DNA from: Nocardioides islandensis
Lineage (GTDB): Bacteria > Actinomycetota > Actinomycetes > Propionibacteriales > Nocardioidaceae
Reading direction: 5' to 3'
Assembly (NCBI RefSeq): GCF_015352455.1
Contig: NZ_JADKPN010000013.1
Coordinates: forward strand, 1 to 64,000
DNA: 64,000 nt
The translations under genes and the position numbers were made by a program. Within the stretch, counting starts at the first letter, position 1. Each line of letters begins with the position of its first letter. Under the pieces are notes generated by a model. That model did not search any database, was not told where the DNA came from, and saw nothing but the letters and a program-made list of their open reading frames with translations. Below are positions 8,164-19,096 of this stretch, piece by piece.

Positions 8164-9038
8164 CCCGGCTGCGCCGCCAGCTCATCCCTCTGGTCGTGCT
8201 GGTGATGGCGGTGGCCGTCGGCATCGCCCTCGGCGCCGGCCCGCTGAGCGACCTCGGTACGTCGCCGCCGAAGGCCGCCGCCCAGCCGCCGCAGCCCACG
8301 GTCGACACCGCCGCGCAGGACCGGGCGACGTACGCCGACGCCTTCGCCGGCACCGTCAGCCAGGGGCTGTACGCCGGCCGGCTGCACGGCCACGCCGTCG
8401 TCGTGCTGACGCTGCCCGGGGCCGACGACGACGTCGTGGACGCGCTGACCGAGCAGGTGCGCCAAGCCGGGACCCAGGTGATCGGCTCCTACGGGCTGCG
8501 CCGCACGCTCGTCGACCCGACGCGCAAGGCACTGGTCGACACGCTCGGCACCCAGCTGGTCGCCCAGCTGGGCGCGGACGTGGTGACGGCCGACGCCACG
8601 ACGTACGACCGCATCGGCCAGCTGCTCGGCCGGGCCGTCTCGACGGCCAGCCGGAAGACCGGGATGGACCCGGCCAAGGTCTCCTCGTTGCGGGCGAGCC
8701 TGCACGGCGCGGGGCTGCTGGCCCTGCCGGAGGACGAGCCGGGACTGGCCCCGCTCGTGCTCGTGGTGACCGGCAGCGAGGTCGACGCGCCGGTGATGAA
8801 CGGTCTCGTGAGCGGCCTGGCCGCGGTCGCGAAGGGCGTCGTGGTGGCCGGTCCGACCAAGGACGCCGACATCACGACCCTGCGCAGCGCACCGCCGACG
8901 CGTCCGGTCGCGACGGTCGACGGGACCGACACGGGGTCCGGCCAGGTGGCCGCCGTCCTCGCCCTCATCCACGTCCTGGCCACGCCGGGCGGCTCCTTCG
9001 GTGCGTCGGGTTCGGACGCGCCGGCACCTCTCGGGTAG
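8160..9038 (+). CDS. steB: SteB/MctB-like channel or partner protein (Rv1698 family)
   Basis: The 292-residue product begins VTRLRRQLIPLVVLVMAVAVG, a single N-terminal signal-anchor helix, followed by a periplasmic domain with coiled-coil-like and alternating segments (AQDRATYADAFAGTVSQGLYAGRL). The mycobacterial homologue is called MctB, reported as a copper-handling outer membrane protein, and the corynebacterial one SteB, a partner of SteA. The overlap of four bases with steA favours the SteA-SteB reading. The start is GTG within GTGA. Its 3' end contains the putative -10 element of pyrG. Confidence 0.8.
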   Translation: MTRLRRQLIPLVVLVMAVAVGIALGAGPLSDLGTSPPKAAAQPPQPTVDTAAQDRATYADAFAGTVSQGLYAGRLHGHAVVVLTLPGADDDVVDALTEQVRQAGTQVIGSYGLRRTLVDPTRKALVDTLGTQLVAQLGADVVTADATTYDRIGQLLGRAVSTASRKTGMDPAKVSSLRASLHGAGLLALPEDEPGLAPLVLVVTGSEVDAPVMNGLVSGLAAVAKGVVVAGPTKDADITTLRSAPPTRPVATVDGTDTGSGQVAAVLALIHVLATPGGSFGASGSDAPAPLG

Positions 9039-9041
9039 GAT
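9036..9041 (+). promoter_or_regulatory. -10 element (TAGGAT) for pyrG
   Basis: TAGGAT matches TANNNT and lies eight bases before the GTG at 9050, overlapping the steB stop codon. It points to a leaderless pyrG transcript in addition to read-through from the upstream operon. The same TAGGA could alternatively act as a weak Shine-Dalgarno. Confidence 0.45.
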
Positions 9042-9049
9042 TGAAGTCC

Positions 9050-10727
<1,678 letters not shown>

Positions 10728-10735
<8 letters not shown>

Positions 10736-11489
10736 CCCGCTGACCCATCGGCTGGCCGACCCGCGGGCGCTCGAGCAGCTGGTCCTGGACACCTGGGACT
10801 TCGGCGACGCCGCAGGCTCGGCGGGGCGCTTCGGGGAGGCCGTCGCGGTGCTGCGCACCCAGCAGGCCCGCGCGACAGGGCTCGCCGGGGACTTCGAGGC
10901 GGCCGGCCGCATCCTGGACGAGGTCGAGTCCGCCGGGCCGACGTCGGCCCATGCGCGGGCGCGGATCGCGATCGAGCGCGGCCGGGTGCTCAACTCGACC
11001 GGGGACCCGGCCGGCGCCGCGCCGTACTTCGCCGAAGCCCACCGCCTGGCCACCGAGGCCGGGGCGGGAGGCCTCGCGCTCGACGCGCTGCACATGCAGG
11101 CCATCGCCGCCGGTGCCACCGAGGGGCCGGCCGCCGCACGGGCCGTCGACGAGCGAGCCCTGGCCGAGATCGAGGCGACCGAGGACCCGCAGGTGCGCCG
11201 CTGGCTGGGCTCGATCCTCAACAACCTCGGCTGGGACCTGCACGACTCCGGCGAGCCGGAGCGCGCGCTCACCGTGTTCGAGCGCGCCGTCGAGGTCCGG
11301 GCGGAGGCCGACGACCGCCAGGCCTGGGTCGTCGCCCGGTGGTGCGTGGGCCGCACGCTGCGCACGCTCGGGAAGTACGACGAGGCGCTGGCTCTGATGG
11401 AGGAGCTGGCCGCCGACCCGGTCGGCGCCGAGGACGCCTACGTCGCCGAGGAGATCGCCGCCAACCGCGAGGCGCTGGGCAGGGTCTAG
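10728..11489 (+). CDS. Tetratricopeptide-repeat protein
   Basis: The 253-residue Ala- and Glu-rich helical protein contains TPR-like helix pairs, most clearly LGWDLHDSGEPERALTVFERAVE and TLRTLGKYDEALALMEELA, with AGRFGEAVAVLRTQQARATGLAGDFEAA near the start. It is likely a soluble scaffold; no partner can be named. It overlaps pyrG by eight bases and so is probably co-translated. Its TAG stop shares the tetranucleotide CTAG with the stop of the convergent pepN. Confidence 0.75.
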
Positions 11490-13951
11490 AGCTCGCCGCG
11501 GGCGCGCAGCTTGCGCACGAGCGTGTCCACGCCGCCGAGCAGGGCAGCGCGGACCGTGGGGTCGGTCCCGGGCTCCTTGGCCAACGCGGTCGCGTCGTCG
11601 AGGAACCGCTGGTCGCCGACCATCGGGAACATGCCGCCGATCAGTCCGAAGACCTTGAGCATGCCGCCGCCGGCGAGCTTGGGGACCTCCTGGAGGTACC
11701 GCTCGGTGAACGGCATCAGCACGTCGCGCTGCTCGGGACGCCAGAAGGCCCGGATCATCTGGCCCATGACCACCCCGCCGGGCACCGACTGCTCGGCGTA
11801 CAGGGCGTGCCAGGCCTCCTCCTTGGCCTCGGTGAGGTTGCGGGAGGCGCGCACGATCAGGGCACTGACCGCGGCGTCCGGGTCCGGGTCGCGCTCCAGG
11901 AGCCGCTCGACCGCTTCGGCGTCGTCGTCGCCCTGGGCCGCGCGCGTGGCGGCGACCCGCCAGGCGAGGCCGATGTTGTGCTCGGCCGCGGCGTCGAGCT
12001 GCGCGAAGTGCTCGGGCTTGGTGGCGTTGGCGGCCAGCGCGAGGAGCGCTCCCTGGGCGAGGTCGGGCTCGGTGGCCAGCCGGGCCGCGCTGTCGGCCAC
12101 CCGAGTGCGCTGGGCGGTGATGTCGGCGCTCGGTGTGTAGAAGGAGGCGATCAGGCCGGCCATCCGCAGGAACGGCTCGACGATGCCCTCGAGGCGTTCG
12201 GTCTCGAGGACGCCCAGCACGCAGGTCAGGGCGTCGTCGCCGGAGAGCTCGCCCTTGACGAGCATGTCGTACGCGGTGGCGACGGCCAGCGCCCGGGACA
12301 CGGGGTCCGGCAGGTCGCCGGCGCGGCGGAGCATCACGTCGAGGCTCGCCTTGTCGGTCCGGACCGCTGCGAAGGTCAGGTCGTGGTCGTTGACCACGAA
12401 CAGGTCGGCGTCCGGGAGCTCGACCCGCGTCTCGGCGCCCTCGGTGCGCACCTCGACGTCACCCACGTGGCGCAACCGGCCGTCGTCCTCGGCGTAGCAG
12501 CCGATGTCGAGCCGGTGCGAGCGAGGCCGGCCGCCTCCCGGCCCGGCCGCGCGCAGCACGTCGCCGTCCAGGGAGAGGGTGTCGGTGCCGGACTCGTCGA
12601 GCCACTGCGACTCCCACGTGGTCAGGTCCTGTCCGCTGGCCGCGCCGACGGCGCCGGTGAGGTCCTCCAGGCGCGTGTTGCCCCACGCGTGGTCGCGGAA
12701 GTAGGCGCGCAGCCCCTCCAGGAACGCGTCCTCGCCGGCGTACGCGCTGAGCTGGCGCAGCACCGACTGGCCCTTCTGGTACGAGATCGCGTCGAAGTTG
12801 GCCATCGCCTGCGAGACGTCGGGCACGTCGCCGCGGATCGGGTGGCTGGCCGGCCCCATGTCGACGCGGTAGCCCTCGAGCTTGCCGGTGGCCAGGAACG
12901 CCGCCCAGCTGTCGGTGTACCTCGTGGCGCCGACCAGCGACCAGGTGGCCGCCCAGGACGCGAACGCCTCGTTCAGCCAGAGGTCGTCCCACCACTTCAT
13001 GGTCACCAGGTCGCCGAACCACATGTGCGCCATCTCGTGCAGGTTGATCGAGGCGGCCTGCCGCCGCTGGTCGTAGGTCGGGTCGCTGCGGAACAGCACG
13101 CCGTCACCCCAGGTGACGCAGCCCCAGTTCTCCATCGCGCCGCCCATGTCGGGCACGAACACCTGGTCGTACTTCTCCTGGCCGAACGGGACCCCGAACT
13201 TCTCGCCGAACCAGGCGAGGCCCTGCTCGGTGACCGTGAAGAACTCGTCGGCATCGCGGTCGAGGAGGTGCCTGAGCGACTGCCGGCAGAAGAGGCCGAG
13301 GTCGTAGCCGCCGCGGCTCTCGCGTCGCTCGTAGAACGGGCCGGCGTTGACGACCGTGACGTACGTCGAGAGGCGCGGGGTGTCCGCGAACGTCCAGAGC
13401 TTCCCGCCGTCGGCCAGGTCCTCGATCGAGGTGTGCCGGGAGTTGCTGCAGACCACCCACGTGTCCGGGGCGCTGGCGGTGAAGCCGTGCACCGCCTTGA
13501 GGTCGGGCTGGTCGAAGTTCGCGAAGGCCCGGCGGGCCATGTCCGGCTCGAAGGTCGTCCAGACGTAGACGAGCTTGTCGCTCGGGTCCACCGTGCGCTT
13601 GATGCCGTGGGCCGACGCGGTGTCGGACTGCGACGAGGTGACGACCAGGACGTTGTCGGCCTGGAGGTCGGGCAGGGGCAGCCGACCGCGGTCCTGCGTG
13701 GACGGGTCGAGCTCGACGCCGTTGAGCGTGGCCCTGGTGACCGTGGCGACGCAGTCGATGAACGTGCTCGAGCCGGGCTCGTCGCAGCGGAAGGTGACGG
13801 TGGACGTCGCCTCGAGGACGTCGCCCTCGAGCAGTCCGCGGAGGTCGAACGCCACGTCGTACCGGTCGACCTCGAGCAGGGCGAAGCGCTCCTCGGCCTC
13901 GGCGCGGGTGAGGGACAGCGGTCCCGTATCGGTGTCGGTCACGCCTGCCAC
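11486..13951 (-). CDS. pepN: Aminopeptidase N (M1 family)
   Basis: An 821-residue zinc aminopeptidase that removes N-terminal residues from peptides in the cytosol. It carries the exopeptidase motif GGAMENWG near residue 270 and the zinc-binding HEMAHMWFGD near 304, with the third ligand in WLNEAFASW about 19 residues later. The N-terminal beta domain (RYDVAFDLRG) and the C-terminal ERAP1-like helical region are both present. No signal peptide. The start is GTG at 13951; a second GTG nine bases inside is possible. Divergent from the Nudix gene with 24 bases between starts. Confidence 0.95.
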   Translation of the reverse strand: MAGVTDTDTGPLSLTRAEAEERFALLEVDRYDVAFDLRGLLEGDVLEATSTVTFRCDEPGSSTFIDCVATVTRATLNGVELDPSTQDRGRLPLPDLQADNVLVVTSSQSDTASAHGIKRTVDPSDKLVYVWTTFEPDMARRAFANFDQPDLKAVHGFTASAPDTWVVCSNSRHTSIEDLADGGKLWTFADTPRLSTYVTVVNAGPFYERRESRGGYDLGLFCRQSLRHLLDRDADEFFTVTEQGLAWFGEKFGVPFGQEKYDQVFVPDMGGAMENWGCVTWGDGVLFRSDPTYDQRRQAASINLHEMAHMWFGDLVTMKWWDDLWLNEAFASWAATWSLVGATRYTDSWAAFLATGKLEGYRVDMGPASHPIRGDVPDVSQAMANFDAISYQKGQSVLRQLSAYAGEDAFLEGLRAYFRDHAWGNTRLEDLTGAVGAASGQDLTTWESQWLDESGTDTLSLDGDVLRAAGPGGGRPRSHRLDIGCYAEDDGRLRHVGDVEVRTEGAETRVELPDADLFVVNDHDLTFAAVRTDKASLDVMLRRAGDLPDPVSRALAVATAYDMLVKGELSGDDALTCVLGVLETERLEGIVEPFLRMAGLIASFYTPSADITAQRTRVADSAARLATEPDLAQGALLALAANATKPEHFAQLDAAAEHNIGLAWRVAATRAAQGDDDAEAVERLLERDPDPDAAVSALIVRASRNLTEAKEEAWHALYAEQSVPGGVVMGQMIRAFWRPEQRDVLMPFTERYLQEVPKLAGGGMLKVFGLIGGMFPMVGDQRFLDDATALAKEPGTDPTVRAALLGGVDTLVRKLRARGEL

Positions 13952-13963
13952 GGTAGCGGCCGA

Positions 13964-13969
13964 TAACCT
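13964..13969 (+). promoter_or_regulatory. -10 element (TAACCT) for the Nudix gene
   Basis: TAACCT ends six bases before the GTG at 13976, a spacing that predicts a leaderless message. It sits in the 24-base gap between divergent pepN and Nudix starts. Confidence 0.45.
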
Positions 13970-13975
13970 CGGGGC

Positions 13976-14563
13976 GTGCCTGACCTACCCCCGGACACCT
14001 CGGAGTCCTGGCCGGTCCAGGGGAGCACCGACCTCTACCGCGGCGACTGGATCGTCGCCCTGCGCCAGGACACCATCACCGCTCCGGGCGGGGGCGAGTC
14101 CTTCGACCGTTGGGTCTTCGAGCACCCGGGAGCCGTCATCGTGCTCGCCGTCGACGACGAGGAGCGGGTCGCGTGCGTGCGGCAGTACCGCCATCCCGTG
14201 CTCGGCACCCACCTCGAGCTGCCGGCGGGGCTGCGTGACACGGACGGGGAGGACCCACTGGAGACGGCGAAGCGCGAGCTGCGGGAGGAGGTCGAGCTGG
14301 AGGCCAGCGAGTGGCGACAGCTCTTCGCGCTCCTCCCGTCGGCCGGCATCACCTCCGAGCGGCACGTGTTCTTCCTGGCTCGCGGGCTGACGAGGCGCGG
14401 CCGGGGCGACTTCGCCCTGCAGCACGAGGAAGCGGCCATGGAGAAGCTCTGGGTGCCGGTGGACGAGATCGTCGATGCGGTGCTGGACGGCCGGGTCACG
14501 GAGGCGCCGATCGCCGTGGCCGTGCTCGCGTACGACGCTCTTCGGCGCCGGGACCTTCTGTGA
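13976..14563 (+). CDS. Nudix hydrolase, ADP-ribose pyrophosphatase type
   Basis: The 195-residue protein contains a Nudix box at about residues 85-107 (GLRDTDGEDPLETAKRELRE followed by EV), fitting the GX5EX7REUXEEXGU pattern with a small insertion. The preceding VACVRQYRHPVLGTHLELPAG matches the ADP-ribose pyrophosphatase subgroup, which splits ADP-ribose into AMP and ribose 5-phosphate. The syntenic Rv1700 is such an enzyme, so this substrate is inferred. The stop overlaps the dipeptidase start by four bases. Confidence 0.88.
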   Translation: MPDLPPDTSESWPVQGSTDLYRGDWIVALRQDTITAPGGGESFDRWVFEHPGAVIVLAVDDEERVACVRQYRHPVLGTHLELPAGLRDTDGEDPLETAKRELREEVELEASEWRQLFALLPSAGITSERHVFFLARGLTRRGRGDFALQHEEAAMEKLWVPVDEIVDAVLDGRVTEAPIAVAVLAYDALRRRDLL

Positions 14564-15681
14564 ACGTCGACATCGCGTCGCTGCTCGCCGAGCACCCGGT
14601 CGCCGACGGGCACAACGACCTGCTCTGGGCGCTGCGCCGGCTCTGCGGCTACGACTTCGACGAGGTCGACATCGCGGTCCGCCAGGACGGCCGCACCCAC
14701 ACCGACCTGCCGCGGCTGCGCGAGGGCGGCGTGGGCGCGCAGTTCTGGTCGGTGTTCGTCCCGTCGACGCTGGGCCACGAGTCGGTGCGCGCCACGCTCG
14801 AGCAGGTCGACGCGGCGTACCGGATGGTCGAGAGGTACGCCGACCGGCTGGCGTTGGCGACCACCGCCGACGAGGCCGAGGCGGCGATGGCGTCGGGTCG
14901 CGTCGCCTCGCTGCTGGGCGCCGAGGGCGGCCACCAGATCGACGGCTCGCTGGCGGTGCTGCGCATGTACCACCGGCTGGGGGTGAGGTACCTGACGCTG
15001 ACCCACAACGAGAACGTCCCCTGGGCCGACTCGGCCACCGACGAGCGCGTCCTCGGCGGGCTGAGCGACTTCGGGCGCGAGGTCGTGGCCGAGATGAACC
15101 GCATCGGGATGGTGGTCGACCTCTCGCACGTCAGCGCCGACACCATGCGCGACGCGCTCGCCGTGGCGACGGCTCCCGTGCTGTTCTCCCACTCCTCGGC
15201 GTACGAGGTCGTCGACCACCCGCGCAACGTGCCCGACGACGTGCTGACCACCATGGCCGCCGGCGGTGGGGTCTGCATGGTGTCGTTCGTGCCGAGGTTC
15301 GTGAACCAGGACAACCGGGACTGGGCGTTCGCGGCCGAGGACGGCGCCCGTGCGCTGGGCTTCGAGCCCAAGGAGCTGGCGCGGTTCGAGCCGTACCTCG
15401 CCGAGCTCCAGCGCACCGACCCGCCGCCGCCGGCGACCCTGGCCGACGTCGTCGAGCACGTCGAGCACGTGCGCGAGGTGGCCGGCGTCGACCACGTCGG
15501 GCTCGGTGGCGACTACGACGGCGTGACGACGCTGCCCGACGGACTGGAGGACGTCAGCACGTACCCCGCGCTGCTCGAGGCCCTCGCCCAGCGCGGCTGG
15601 TCGGCCGAGGACCTCGGCAAGCTCACCTGCCGCAACGTGCTGCGGGTGCTCCGGGCGGTGGAGGACGTCGCGGCCGGCTAG
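14560..15681 (+). CDS. Membrane dipeptidase (peptidase M19 family)
   Basis: A 373-residue zinc dipeptidase of the renal dipeptidase family. Metal ligands are visible in VADGHNDLLW (His18, Asp20), GAEGGHQIDG (Glu), VVDLSHVSADT and FSHSSAYEV, and the C-terminal VGLGGDYDGVTTLPDGL is typical. It would hydrolyse dipeptides, possibly those with D-residues. No signal peptide is seen, so it probably acts in the cytosol. It begins with GTG overlapping the Nudix stop. Its TAG stop shares a CTAG with the stop of the convergent gene at 15678. Confidence 0.9.
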   Translation: MNVDIASLLAEHPVADGHNDLLWALRRLCGYDFDEVDIAVRQDGRTHTDLPRLREGGVGAQFWSVFVPSTLGHESVRATLEQVDAAYRMVERYADRLALATTADEAEAAMASGRVASLLGAEGGHQIDGSLAVLRMYHRLGVRYLTLTHNENVPWADSATDERVLGGLSDFGREVVAEMNRIGMVVDLSHVSADTMRDALAVATAPVLFSHSSAYEVVDHPRNVPDDVLTTMAAGGGVCMVSFVPRFVNQDNRDWAFAAEDGARALGFEPKELARFEPYLAELQRTDPPPPATLADVVEHVEHVREVAGVDHVGLGGDYDGVTTLPDGLEDVSTYPALLEALAQRGWSAEDLGKLTCRNVLRVLRAVEDVAAG

Positions 15682-16577
15682 TGCAGGTCGCCCGCGTGGT
15701 CCACGACGCGGTGGTCCAGGACGGCCACCTCGTACCAGACCTCGCCGGCGTGCTTGACCGTCCCCTCGCCCAGGTCGATGTCCGAGCCCGCGGTGCCGCG
15801 CAGGCCGAGCACGTCGTAGGACGCCGGGTCGAGCAGCAGCTCCCAGTGGTCACCCGCGCGGCCGAGGTCGGTGTCACCGGTGAAGGTGACGGACAGGACC
15901 GGCCGGCCGACCAGGTCGGGCGCAGCGTGCTCGTCGATGCCGACGCCGGGGATGGTGGCCAGGGCGCGGAACAGGCTCGCGCGGCCGGCCGGCGGGAGGT
16001 ACGTCTCGGCGGTCAGGGCCTGCGTCACCTCGTCGAAGTCGCGGTCGGCCCGGGTGTCGCCCGTGGACGTGTAGAGCGGGTCCGCCGCCAGGTGGTCGAG
16101 GACGTCGGCCGGGTCGTCGGGGAGCGCGACCACCATGTCGTACCACTGCTGGGGCGTGCCCAGCGGCCAGTACTCGACGCCCTGGACGTTGACCCGGCCG
16201 CTCGGCATCCGGTCGGCGACGCGCTCGCCGTCGAAGCGGGACCACGACTCGCCCGGGTGGGTGCCGGGCTTGCCGGTCACCGCGTCCAGGAAGAGGTCGC
16301 GCTCGTAGACCCACTGGTCCGGTCGCGGTGTCAGGTCGGGCGCGGCCGCGACGGTCGCCGCGACCCGGCCCAGGACCGCGGCGGCCGAGGGCGCTGCGGG
16401 CTGGAACACGGTCGCCGCGACCCCGCCCCCCGTGACGGCGAGGACCGCGGCGAGCGCGAGTCGGAGGGCCGGACGACGGGAGGTACGACGGGAGCCGAGG
16501 ACCCGCTCGCGCACCTCGGGCGGCGCGGCGGCGGGCGCGTCGCTGCGGAACTCGCGCAGTAGGGTCATCTCGTCCAT
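15678..16577 (-). CDS. CU044_5270-type membrane protein paired with ECF sigma factor
   Basis: The 299-residue protein has a short cytoplasmic N-terminus (MDEMTLLREFRSDAPAAAPP), one membrane helix (LRLALAAVLAVTGGGVAATVF, about residues 36-56) and an outside domain with WVYERDLFLDAVTG and a C-terminal beta region (SYDVLGLRGT). This is the architecture of the CU044_5270 family, usually encoded after an ECF sigma factor, and it may act as an anti-sigma-like sensor; that role is inferred. The start is well supported by AGGAGG six bases upstream. It overlaps the sigma gene by 13 bases. Confidence 0.8.
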   Translation of the reverse strand: MDEMTLLREFRSDAPAAAPPEVRERVLGSRRTSRRPALRLALAAVLAVTGGGVAATVFQPAAPSAAAVLGRVAATVAAAPDLTPRPDQWVYERDLFLDAVTGKPGTHPGESWSRFDGERVADRMPSGRVNVQGVEYWPLGTPQQWYDMVVALPDDPADVLDHLAADPLYTSTGDTRADRDFDEVTQALTAETYLPPAGRASLFRALATIPGVGIDEHAAPDLVGRPVLSVTFTGDTDLGRAGDHWELLLDPASYDVLGLRGTAGSDIDLGEGTVKHAGEVWYEVAVLDHRVVDHAGDLH

Positions 16578-17149
16578 GTCGGTGCCTCCTTCGGCAGCGG
16601 TGAGCTGGTCGGGTCGTGGGTGAGCGAGCGCCTGACGGCCTGTCGCGCGCGGTGCAGGCGGGACCGGACGGTGCCGACTGGTAGGTCGAGCGCCTCGGCC
16701 ACCTCGGCGTAGGTGAGGTCGGCCCAGGCGACCAAGAGCAGCACGTGCCGGTCCCCGGGCGCGAGCTTGGCCAGCGCGGTGGCCAGCGCCGGGCCGGCGG
16801 AGGACGCGACCACGCGCTCCTCGACCCCGTCCGGCGCCCAGGTACGGGCGATCGGGTCGGCGCCGAGGCGCGCCACGGCGCGCAGGCCGCGTACCTCGGT
16901 CCGGCGGTGCTTGCCGACCAGGTTGGCGGCGATGCCGAACAGCCACGGCCGGGCGTTCGGCCGGGTCGCGTCGTACCTGGCCCGGTACCGCAGCGCGGTG
17001 GCGAAGGTCTCCGCCGTGACGTCGTCGGCCAGGTCGGCGCCGAGACGGCGCAGCACGAAGCGGTGCACGTCGTCGGCGTACCGGTCGTAGACGACCCCGA
17101 ACTCCGCGGGGTCGTCGACCGATCGCGCGATGGCCTCGCCGTCGTCCAT
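16565..17149 (-). CDS. ECF-type RNA polymerase sigma factor
   Basis: A 194-residue sigma-70 family protein with region 2 (FGVVYDRYADDVHRFVLRRL, then DDVTAETFATALRYRARYD and PWLFGIAANLVGKHRR) and region 4 (LAPGDRHVLLLVAWADLTYA, then a helix-turn-helix DLPVGTVRSRLHRAR). It would direct RNA polymerase to a stress or envelope regulon. The start MDDGEAIARS at 17149 is chosen because upstream sequence is out of character for the family. It follows modC by 31 bases on the same strand and overlaps its membrane partner, so the pair is an operon. Confidence 0.9.
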   Translation of the reverse strand: MDDGEAIARSVDDPAEFGVVYDRYADDVHRFVLRRLGADLADDVTAETFATALRYRARYDATRPNARPWLFGIAANLVGKHRRTEVRGLRAVARLGADPIARTWAPDGVEERVVASSAGPALATALAKLAPGDRHVLLLVAWADLTYAEVAEALDLPVGTVRSRLHRARQAVRRSLTHDPTSSPLPKEAPTWTR

Positions 17150-17180
17150 GCCTGTTCTTACCCGCAGCCGGGAGAAGGGT

Positions 17181-18248
17181 TCACAGGCCGTACAACGCGA
17201 CCTCGGTGGCCTTGACCACGAAGGTGACCGGGGTGCCGACGACCAGCTCCAGCTCGGCGGCCGCCTGGACGGTGACGTCGGCGGCCAGGTCGCCGGCGTG
17301 CACGCGCAGCAGGTCGGCACGCGGCTCGAGCTCGGTGACGCGGACGTCGAAGGCGTTGCGTGGGCTCCCCAGGAGGGTCTTGCGTGCGGCGTCTCGATAG
17401 ACCGCGACGGCCTGGGGGCGGAAGGCGGCGATCGCGTCATGACCCGGCTCGGGCGCGGTGCCCTCGACACGGCCGTGGACGTCCCACCCGTCGCGCACGT
17501 GCACGGCGCCGTCGCGCCAGGTGCCACGCAGCAGGTTGAGACCGGCCAGCCGCCCGGCGAACGCACTCCGCGGCCGGGCCAGCACGTCCGTGCTCGGCCC
17601 GGACTCGACCACGCGCCCCTGCTCCAGCACGACGACCCGGTCGGCGAGCAGCAGCGCGTCCAGGGGGTCGTGGGTGACGACGATCGCGGTGCGCTCCTGG
17701 AGCACCCGGCGGAGCACCTGGCGCAGCGCCGGCTGGACGGCGACGTCGAGCGCGGCCATCGGCTCGTCGAGCAGCAGCAGCCTGGGCTCGGCTGCGAGTG
17801 CGCGGGCCACCGCCACCCGTTGCGCCTGCCCGCCCGACAGCTGTCCGGGGCGACGGTCGGCGAGGTCGCCGACGCCCAGCTCGTCGAGCCAGCGCTGGGC
17901 GTCCGCGCGCGCCGTACGCCGGTCGGTGCCGCGGCTGCGTGGACCGAAGGCGACGTTCTCGAGCGCGTCGAGGTGGGGGAAGAGGAGGGCGTCCTGGCCG
18001 AGGAGGGCGGTCCGCCGGTCGTGCGGTGCCACCTGCACGCCCGGGGCGCCGGGGCCGACGTCGGTGAGGACGCGGTCGTCGAGCGTGATGCGGCCGGACT
18101 GCGGGCGCACCAGGCCCGCCAGCACGCCGAGGACCGTGGACTTGCCCGACCCGTTGGGACCCAGCACCGCGAGGGTCTCGCCGTCGGCCACCTCGAGGTC
18201 GACCCGCACCTGCCGGTCGGGCACCGTCGCGGAGAAGCGGACGCTCAC
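17181..18248 (-). CDS. modC: Molybdate ABC transporter, ATP-binding protein
   Basis: The 355-residue ATPase has Walker A LGPNGSGKST (residues 29-38), signature LSGGQAQRVAVARAL near 132 and Walker B LLLLDEPMAALD. The C-terminal part (AARKTLLGSPRNAFDVRVTE to VVKATEVALYGL) is a TOBE/MOP domain that binds the oxyanion, which identifies the molybdate/tungstate branch. The start GTG overlaps the modB stop by four bases (GTGA). It powers molybdate uptake with ModB and ModA. Confidence 0.9.
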   Translation of the reverse strand: MSVRFSATVPDRQVRVDLEVADGETLAVLGPNGSGKSTVLGVLAGLVRPQSGRITLDDRVLTDVGPGAPGVQVAPHDRRTALLGQDALLFPHLDALENVAFGPRSRGTDRRTARADAQRWLDELGVGDLADRRPGQLSGGQAQRVAVARALAAEPRLLLLDEPMAALDVAVQPALRQVLRRVLQERTAIVVTHDPLDALLLADRVVVLEQGRVVESGPSTDVLARPRSAFAGRLAGLNLLRGTWRDGAVHVRDGWDVHGRVEGTAPEPGHDAIAAFRPQAVAVYRDAARKTLLGSPRNAFDVRVTELEPRADLLRVHAGDLAADVTVQAAAELELVVGTPVTFVVKATEVALYGL

Positions 18249-19096
18249 AGGGCCGTCCGTCCGTGCCGCGCGACCCCGATGACGAGGACGGCGACGACGA
18301 GCAGCACGAGGGCGAGGGCGACCGCGGCGTCGGGGTCGGTCTCCCGCTGGAGGTAGATCTCCAGGGGCAGCGTGCGGGTGCGGCCCTGGAGGCTGCCGGC
18401 GAAGGTGATGGTGGCCCCGAACTCGCCGAGCGAGCGCGCGAACGCCAGCACGGCCCCGGACACCAGGCCGGGCAGCACGAGCGGGAGGGTGATCCGCCGG
18501 AAGACGGTGGTGGGTGGCGCGCCGAGCGACGCGGCGACGACCTCGAAGCGGTCGCCGGCCGTGCGCAGCGCGCCCTCGAGGCTGAGCACCAGGAACGGCA
18601 TCGCCACGAACGTCTGGGCCATCACCACCGCGATGGTCGAGAACGCGACCTGGATGCCGAGCGCGTCGAGGGACTCGCCCAGGAGACCGCGGCGCCCGAA
18701 GGTGTAGAGCAGCGCCAGCCCGCCCACGACCGGAGGCAGGACCAGGGGGATCAGCACCAGCGACCGGAGCAGGCCGAGACCGGGGAAGTCCCACCGCGCC
18801 AGCAGCAGCGCCATCGGCACCCCGAGGACGACGCAGGCGAGGGTGCTGGCCGCGGAGGTGCGCAGGCTCAGCCAGAACGCCGCCCGCGAGCCCTCGGACG
18901 TGACGAGGGAGAAGAAGCTGCCCCAGTCGACCTTGGCGACGATGGCGACGAGAGGGAGCAGGACGAACAGCGCGCCCAGCAGGGCGGGCAGGAACAGCCA
19001 GCGGGGTACGTCGACCGGTCGCTGGCTGCGGACTGCCTGACGGCTGTTACGGCTGGGCGAAGCCGGCCTCCTCCAGGATGCGCCGGCCGGTGTCAC
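18245..19096 (-). CDS. modB: Molybdate ABC transporter permease
   Basis: The 283-residue membrane protein has about six hydrophobic helices, beginning WLFLPALLGALFVLLPLVAIV and including LRSLVLIPLVLPPVVGGLALL. The binding-protein-dependent permease EAA loop is seen as VAASLGAPPTTVFRRITLPL. It forms the channel for molybdate. The only in-frame start I find is GTG at 19096, which gives a 50-base overlap with the end of modA; such a long overlap is slightly unusual but no start codon lies closer. Confidence 0.9.
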   Translation of the reverse strand: MTPAGASWRRPASPSRNSRQAVRSQRPVDVPRWLFLPALLGALFVLLPLVAIVAKVDWGSFFSLVTSEGSRAAFWLSLRTSAASTLACVVLGVPMALLLARWDFPGLGLLRSLVLIPLVLPPVVGGLALLYTFGRRGLLGESLDALGIQVAFSTIAVVMAQTFVAMPFLVLSLEGALRTAGDRFEVVAASLGAPPTTVFRRITLPLVLPGLVSGAVLAFARSLGEFGATITFAGSLQGRTRTLPLEIYLQRETDPDAAVALALVLLVVAVLVIGVARHGRTAL